10,238 nucleotides of DNA, taken from an uncultured Clostridium sp. (GTDB lineage Bacteria; Bacillota; Clostridia; Lachnospirales; Lachnospiraceae). Under the pieces are notes generated by a model. The model ran no database searches and had not been told where the DNA came from. It was given only the letters and a program-made list of their open reading frames with translations. Shown here piece after piece: positions 6,853 through 10,238 of the stretch. Position 1 is the first letter of the stretch. Every line of letters starts with the position of its first letter. The position numbers and the translations under genes were made by a program. Where the stretch lies: NCBI GenBank assembly GCA_945946715.1, contig CAMEWU010000073.1, positions 1 through 10,238 on the forward strand. The letters are read 5' to 3'.

Positions 6853-7296
6853 ATGGAAGTAAAATTAGATGCGATTAACCAGTTAACGCAAGTGGATGCC
6901 GCAGAGGCAGTTAAGAATACTGGAAATGGCGATTTTAAGTTTACTCTTGTCAGTCATATACAGGAAAGCGAATTGCAGGCCAAGATGGAGGGACTGATGC
7001 GGGAAATCGAGGAAGAAGGACAGCGGATTGCCAGACACAAGGATATCCGGGATATGAAACGGTATCGGGCGAAGATTAAAGAATTCATGAATGAAATCAC
7101 TACCCGGTCTTATTCATTTACCAGAGAGAATTTTTTGGATCGAAAAGGCAGACACCGGGTGTATGGAATCATACATCTGATTGATGAAGATTTAGACAAA
7201 TTAGCAGAAACTCTTATGGCAGAAGAGAAGGATCATTTAGAAATTCTACGGTTGATAGATGATATTCGGGGAATGTTGATAGATATCATAACTTAG
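6853..7296 (+). CDS. yaaR: YaaR family protein (DUF327)
   Basis: This is a small, highly charged, mostly helical cytosolic protein of the DUF327/YaaR family. Its role is not established; it is recognised by size (147 residues against 146 in B. subtilis), its place directly before holB, and the conserved arginine-rich middle (AKIKEFMNEITTRSYSFT at 73-90, then DRKGRHRVYGIIHLIDEDL at 97-115). The C-terminal third (115-147) is rich in Leu, Glu, Asp and Ile and is probably a long helix. The ATG has a strong AAGGGAGG site (6837-6844) 8 bases upstream. Earlier ATGs at 6823 and 6834 are either stopped at once or out of frame. The 78 bases between tmk and this gene are too short to hold yaaQ (darA), which occupies that place in B. 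subtilis. Confidence 0.88.
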   Translation: MEVKLDAINQLTQVDAAEAVKNTGNGDFKFTLVSHIQESELQAKMEGLMREIEEEGQRIARHKDIRDMKRYRAKIKEFMNEITTRSYSFTRENFLDRKGRHRVYGIIHLIDEDLDKLAETLMAEEKDHLEILRLIDDIRGMLIDIIT

Positions 7297-7350
7297 AACC
7301 GGATATTCATATTATAGTATAGCCAGCATTTGGGAAAGAAGGTGTCAGTT

Positions 7351-8361
7351 ATGGCTACATTTAAAGATGTTATTGGACATGAAAGTATAATTGGACATTT
7401 TAAGAGTAGTATTGAGAAGGGCAAGGTTGCACATGCTTATTTAATACATGGTGAAAAGGGAACAGGAAAGAAGCTTTTGGCCGGTTTGTTTGCAAAGACG
7501 TTGCAATGTGAAGCCGGAGGTACAGATCCTTGTGGACAGTGCCGCTCCTGTATTCAATGTGAAACCGGTAACCAACCGGATATTATCTGGGTAACACATG
7601 AGAAGCCTACGGTAATTTCTGTGGATGATATTCGGGAGCAGGTAAACAAGGATATTATTGTGCGGCCGTATAGCAGTCGTTACAAGATATATATTATTCC
7701 TCAGGGTGAATTGATGAATCCTCAGGCACAGAATGCATTATTGAAAACCATAGAAGAGCCGCCGGAATATGCAGTCATACTTATTTTGACTAATAATATT
7801 GATAAAATGCTGCCAACGATTGTATCCAGATGCATTACTTTGAACCTGAAACCCGTTGGCGAGCTGGATATGATGGAATATTTATCGAAAATGGGAATTC
7901 CACTTGCAAAGGCAAAATTCTGTGTAGGATTTGCTTTTGGTAATTTGGGAAAAGCCGTTCGCTTGGCAACTTCAGAAGAGTATAATGAAATTAAGCAGGA
8001 TTGTGTTCAGATATTGAAGAATATCAACAAGATGGAAATTTATGATTTGATAGAGTCTGTAAAGAAGATGTCCAAATATAAATTAGACATCTATGATTAT
8101 ATTGACCTGATGATGATGTGGTACCGGGATATTCTGATGTTAAAGGTATCCGGTTCACCGGATAAGTTGTTATTTAAAGAAGAATATAGTACGCTAAAAC
8201 AACAGGCAAATTATATCTCTTTTGAGGGAATTGAGAATGTACTGGAAGCCATGGACAAAGTAAAGGTTCGGTTAGAAGCAAATGTAAATTTTGACATTGC
8301 AATGGAATTACTGTTGTTGACAATAAAGGAGAATCAGAATGATAGAAGTAATCGGAGTTAG
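7351..8361 (+). CDS. holB: DNA polymerase III delta' subunit
   Basis: HolB is part of the clamp loader that places the sliding clamp on primed DNA; it is an AAA+ family protein. The start chosen is ATG 7351, six bases after AAGGTG (7339-7344), giving MATFKDVIGHESI with 336 residues. A TTG at 7330 in the same frame lacks a binding site. The P-loop region reads GEKGTGKK (34-41), with lysine in place of the usual Ser/Thr, as in delta' subunits that do not hydrolyse ATP. A zinc-binding set C53, C61, C64, C67 is present. The arginine-finger motif SRC is at 159-161, preceded by NALLKTIEEPP (128-138). The 3' end overlaps yaaT by 23 bases, so translation is probably coupled. Confidence 0.95.
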   Translation: MATFKDVIGHESIIGHFKSSIEKGKVAHAYLIHGEKGTGKKLLAGLFAKTLQCEAGGTDPCGQCRSCIQCETGNQPDIIWVTHEKPTVISVDDIREQVNKDIIVRPYSSRYKIYIIPQGELMNPQAQNALLKTIEEPPEYAVILILTNNIDKMLPTIVSRCITLNLKPVGELDMMEYLSKMGIPLAKAKFCVGFAFGNLGKAVRLATSEEYNEIKQDCVQILKNINKMEIYDLIESVKKMSKYKLDIYDYIDLMMMWYRDILMLKVSGSPDKLLFKEEYSTLKQQANYISFEGIENVLEAMDKVKVRLEANVNFDIAMELLLLTIKENQNDRSNRS

Positions 8362-9256
8362 ATTTCGGGAAACCGGAAAAATCTATTTCTTTAATCCAAT
8401 GGATATTGAAATAGAGGCAGGAGATTTTGTAATTGTAGAAACGGCCAGAGGAATGGAATATGGAAAAGTAGTATATGGAAGACGGACCATAGATGAAAAG
8501 AAAATGTCATCTCCAATTAAGCCGATTATCCGGAAAGCTACAGAGGCAGATGCAGAACGGGACAGAAGAAATAAGGAAAAGAGCAAGGAAGCATTTAATA
8601 TTTGTTTGGAAAAAATCGCAAAGCATAAGTTGGAGATGAAGCTGATTGAAGCAGAATATACCTTTGATAATAATAAGGTGTTATTTTATTTTACTGCGGA
8701 CGGACGTATTGATTTCCGGGAACTGGTAAAAGATTTGGCAGCAGTATTCAAGACCCGTATTGAACTTCGTCAGATTGGTGTCCGAGATGAGACAAAAATT
8801 GTAGGCGGTATTGGAATCTGTGGACGGGAGTTATGCTGTCACAGTTACTTATCAGATTTTGCTCCGGTATCCATAAAGATGGCAAAAGAACAGAGTCTGT
8901 CATTGAATCCAACGAAAATATCCGGTGTCTGTGGGCGCTTGATGTGTTGTCTGAATCATGAAGAGGCAACCTATGAATATCTGAATGACCGGATGCCAAG
9001 TGTGGGAGATATTGTTAAGACTCCAACCGGGCAAAAGGGAGAGGTCACAGCGGTAAATGTTCTTCGACAGAACGTGAAAGTTGTTCTTACTAACGATGCA
9101 GGCGAAAAAGAAATGGTGGAATACAAGGTGGACGAGCTTCGGTTTAAGCCAAAGAAGCATCGGGATAAGAGTAAGGTAAGTGCAGAAGAGATGAAAGAGC
9201 TGGAAGAACTGGAACAGCAGGAGAAAAAGGAAGGCAAATCAAAACTGGATGATTAA
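8339..9256 (+). CDS. ricT: PSP1-domain protein YaaT/RicT
   Basis: In B. subtilis this protein joins RicA (YmcA) and RicF (YlbF) in an Fe-S-containing complex that helps RNase Y mature mRNAs and affects sporulation, competence and biofilm choices. The PSP1 region lies at about 60-145. The family's cysteine clusters are intact: C161, C166, C167 in GICGRELCC and C198, C203, C204 in GVCGRLMCC. A beta-rich segment (about 220-270) with VGDIVKTPTGQKGEV precedes a charged tail (271-305) rich in Lys and Glu that is probably helical. The ATG is preceded by AAAGGAGA (8325-8332) inside the end of holB. No ricA or ricF is visible here, so whether the full complex exists cannot be judged. yabA, which follows yaaT in B. 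subtilis, is absent: the next gene overlaps by 8 bases. Confidence 0.94.
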   Translation: MIEVIGVRFRETGKIYFFNPMDIEIEAGDFVIVETARGMEYGKVVYGRRTIDEKKMSSPIKPIIRKATEADAERDRRNKEKSKEAFNICLEKIAKHKLEMKLIEAEYTFDNNKVLFYFTADGRIDFRELVKDLAAVFKTRIELRQIGVRDETKIVGGIGICGRELCCHSYLSDFAPVSIKMAKEQSLSLNPTKISGVCGRLMCCLNHEEATYEYLNDRMPSVGDIVKTPTGQKGEVTAVNVLRQNVKVVLTNDAGEKEMVEYKVDELRFKPKKHRDKSKVSAEEMKELEELEQQEKKEGKSKLDD

Positions 9257-10007
9257 GATGGAAGAGAATAGAGAAGCACTGGTGCATCCAGGAGAGCGGT
9301 TAGACGATTTACAATGCAAAGGTTATCATATAATTCAAGATCCGAAGCGGTTTTGTTTTGGGGTTGATGCTGTATTTTTATCTAATTTTGTGAAAGCAAA
9401 GCCAGGCAGCAGGATTCTGGATTTAGGAACAGGAACCGGTATTATTCCGATATTGCTGGCAGCAAAGACACAGGCAGAACACATTACCGGACTGGAGATT
9501 CAGGAAGAAAGTGCAGAAATGGCTCAGCGTAGTGTGGTATTCAATCATCTGGAAGAGCGAATAAAGATTATACAGGGAGATATTAAGGAAGCGGCAGGAT
9601 TATTTCCGGCGGCTTCTTTTGATGTCATCACATCGAATCCACCCTACATGATGAATCAGCATGGATTGGAAAATGTATATGAGCCTAAGAATATAGCCAG
9701 ACATGAGATATTGTGTAACTTAGAAGACGTAGTAAAGGCAGCAGCTTATCTGGTAAAACCCGGTGGCAGCTTTTTTCTGATACATAAACCATTTCGTCTG
9801 GCAGAAATATTTTCCGTATTAATGCAGTATAAGATGGAACCAAAGCGAATGCGCCTGATACATCCTTATGTAGAGAAAGAACCAAATATGGTAATGATAG
9901 AAGCAGTACGAGGGGGAAAATCCAGAATTACCATTGAACCGCCATTGGTGGTATATGAAAAGGCTGGAGTGTATACAGAAGAGGTGCTGAGAATTTATAA
10001 GGTATGA
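9249..10007 (+). CDS. yabB: TrmN6/YabB-type tRNA (adenine-N6) methyltransferase
   Basis: This is an SAM-dependent N6-adenine methyltransferase of the family containing E. coli TrmN6, which modifies A37 of tRNA1(Val). Motif I DLGTGTGIIPILLA is at 58-71, and the acidic ribose-binding residue is in GLEIQ (81-85). The catalytic SNPPYM (129-134) with N130 marks an amino-group methyltransferase. The N-terminal stretch RFCFGVDAVFLSNF (34-47) is characteristic of this subfamily. Length (252) is normal. The ATG at 9249 overlaps the yaaT stop by 8 bases; an alternative ATG at 9258 is in the same frame, and neither has a well-spaced binding site (AAGGAAGG at 9228-9234 is the closest), so coupling from yaaT is likely. 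The exact tRNA target is inferred by family only. Confidence 0.9.
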   Translation: MIKMEENREALVHPGERLDDLQCKGYHIIQDPKRFCFGVDAVFLSNFVKAKPGSRILDLGTGTGIIPILLAAKTQAEHITGLEIQEESAEMAQRSVVFNHLEERIKIIQGDIKEAAGLFPAASFDVITSNPPYMMNQHGLENVYEPKNIARHEILCNLEDVVKAAAYLVKPGGSFFLIHKPFRLAEIFSVLMQYKMEPKRMRLIHPYVEKEPNMVMIEAVRGGKSRITIEPPLVVYEKAGVYTEEVLRIYKV

Positions 10008-10023
10008 AGAAGATATAAATTAT

Positions 10024-10221
10024 GGTTTGCACGTAAGCTTTGAGCCATGCATGAGTGTAACTGAAAGACTCGTCGGGTGCTTGCACACGAAAGAGTCTAT
10101 TCAGTTATACGAATATAGGGCGAATGCCCGTGACCGAGCCGCAACGAAGTGAAGGCGAGGTAGCATGGCTCAAGTGTACTGACTACCATTCGGCTTCGAA
10201 TCTATATGCTTAATGCAGACC
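10024..10221 (+). ncRNA. Candidate structured RNA of unknown class (intergenic, possibly longer than window)
   Basis: The 231 bases after trmN6 hold no gene. Nested pairings can be drawn. P1 pairs GGTTTGCA (10024-10031) plus TAAGC (10034-10038) with GCTTA (10208-10212) plus TGCAGACC (10214-10221). P2 pairs TTGAGCCATGC (10040-10050) with GCATGGCTCAA (10163-10173). P3 is a long hairpin pairing 10055-10071 with 10093-10110. P4 is GGGC/GCCC (10118-10129). P5 pairs ACC-GA-GCC (10133-10140) with GGC-GA-GGT (10154-10161), with tandem G-A mismatches typical of RNA. P6 pairs ATTCG with CGAAT (10188-10201). ATATAG (10113-10118) could also pair with CTATAT (10202-10207) as a pseudoknot, overlapping P4 by one base. 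G-U pairs at 27-218, 57-108 and 39-174 (last digits) would be mismatches on the other strand, favouring + strand RNA. It matches no tRNA, tmRNA, RNase P or riboswitch signature I know. A palindromic mobile repeat is the main alternative. Confidence 0.42.
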
Positions 10222-10238
10222 CGCTTTCGCTTCGGTCA

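Noticed and set aside
7276..7318. Promoter before holB (TTGATA and TATAGT)
   Set aside because: The two elements are 31 bases apart, too far for a sigma-A promoter.
7330..7350. Upstream TTG start for holB adding seven residues
   Set aside because: No binding site precedes the TTG, while ATG 7351 has AAGGTG at a good distance and begins the normal delta' N-terminus.
7450..7474. HolB P-loop with lysine instead of Ser/Thr as a mutation
   Set aside because: Delta' subunits commonly have a degenerate P-loop and do not hydrolyse ATP, so this is normal for the family.
8748..9237. Open frames on the reverse strand opposite yaaT
   Set aside because: Their peptides are low-complexity mirror images of the yaaT reading frame (serine-rich or unstructured), without binding sites or family features.
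10008..10238. tRNA, tmRNA, RNase P RNA, SRP RNA or group II intron end in the last 230 bases
   Set aside because: No cloverleaf or TTCGA arm, no GAGGAAAGTCC-type RNase P core, no tmRNA ends and no domain V hairpin sequence were found.
1..10238. CRISPR array, insertion sequence or prophage genes
   Set aside because: No regularly spaced repeats, transposase or phage-type gene was seen; all genes are metabolic, transport or housekeeping.

Overview
This window looks like a chromosomal segment of a low-to-mid G+C anaerobic Firmicute, most likely a Clostridia member close to Lachnospiraceae. That is inferred from gene order, codon use and Gram-positive ribosome binding sites, not from a database search. 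All recognisable genes are on the + strand and are tightly packed.

Positions 1-1226 hold the 3' end of a Ktr/Trk potassium channel subunit (KtrB/TrkH) and its cytosolic RCK partner (KtrA/TrkA). Positions 1259-2722 encode a short-form Orn/Lys/Arg decarboxylase (YaaO/SpeA type), and 2774-3400 a four-helix membrane protein of unknown function. Positions 3521-6124 encode a polar amino acid ABC transporter (lipoprotein, permease, ATPase) with its own candidate promoter and an internal terminator-like hairpin after the lipoprotein gene. Positions 6148-10007 carry tmk, yaaR, holB, yaaT/ricT and trmN6 (yabB), the block found near the origin in Bacillus subtilis. There yaaO lies directly upstream of tmk. 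Here the membrane protein and the transporter sit between them, and yaaQ (darA) and yabA are missing from their B. subtilis positions.

The housekeeping block links dTMP phosphorylation (Tmk), the clamp loader delta' subunit (HolB), an Fe-S-type RNA-processing cofactor (YaaT/RicT) and a tRNA methyltransferase (TrmN6). The holB-yaaT and yaaT-trmN6 pairs overlap. The transporter ATPase stop is only 23 bases from the tmk start, so transporter transcription probably reads into this block.

Three things stand out. First, the transporter's binding protein appears to be circularly permuted: what is normally the C-terminal segment of the SBP_bac_3 fold lies at the mature N-terminus, and the normal C-terminal end is missing. 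Second, the matching ATPase carries about 80 extra charged residues between the Walker A half and the Q-loop. Third, the final 230 bases have no gene but fold on paper into a nested, multi-branched, possibly pseudoknotted structure whose G-U pairs favour a + strand RNA.
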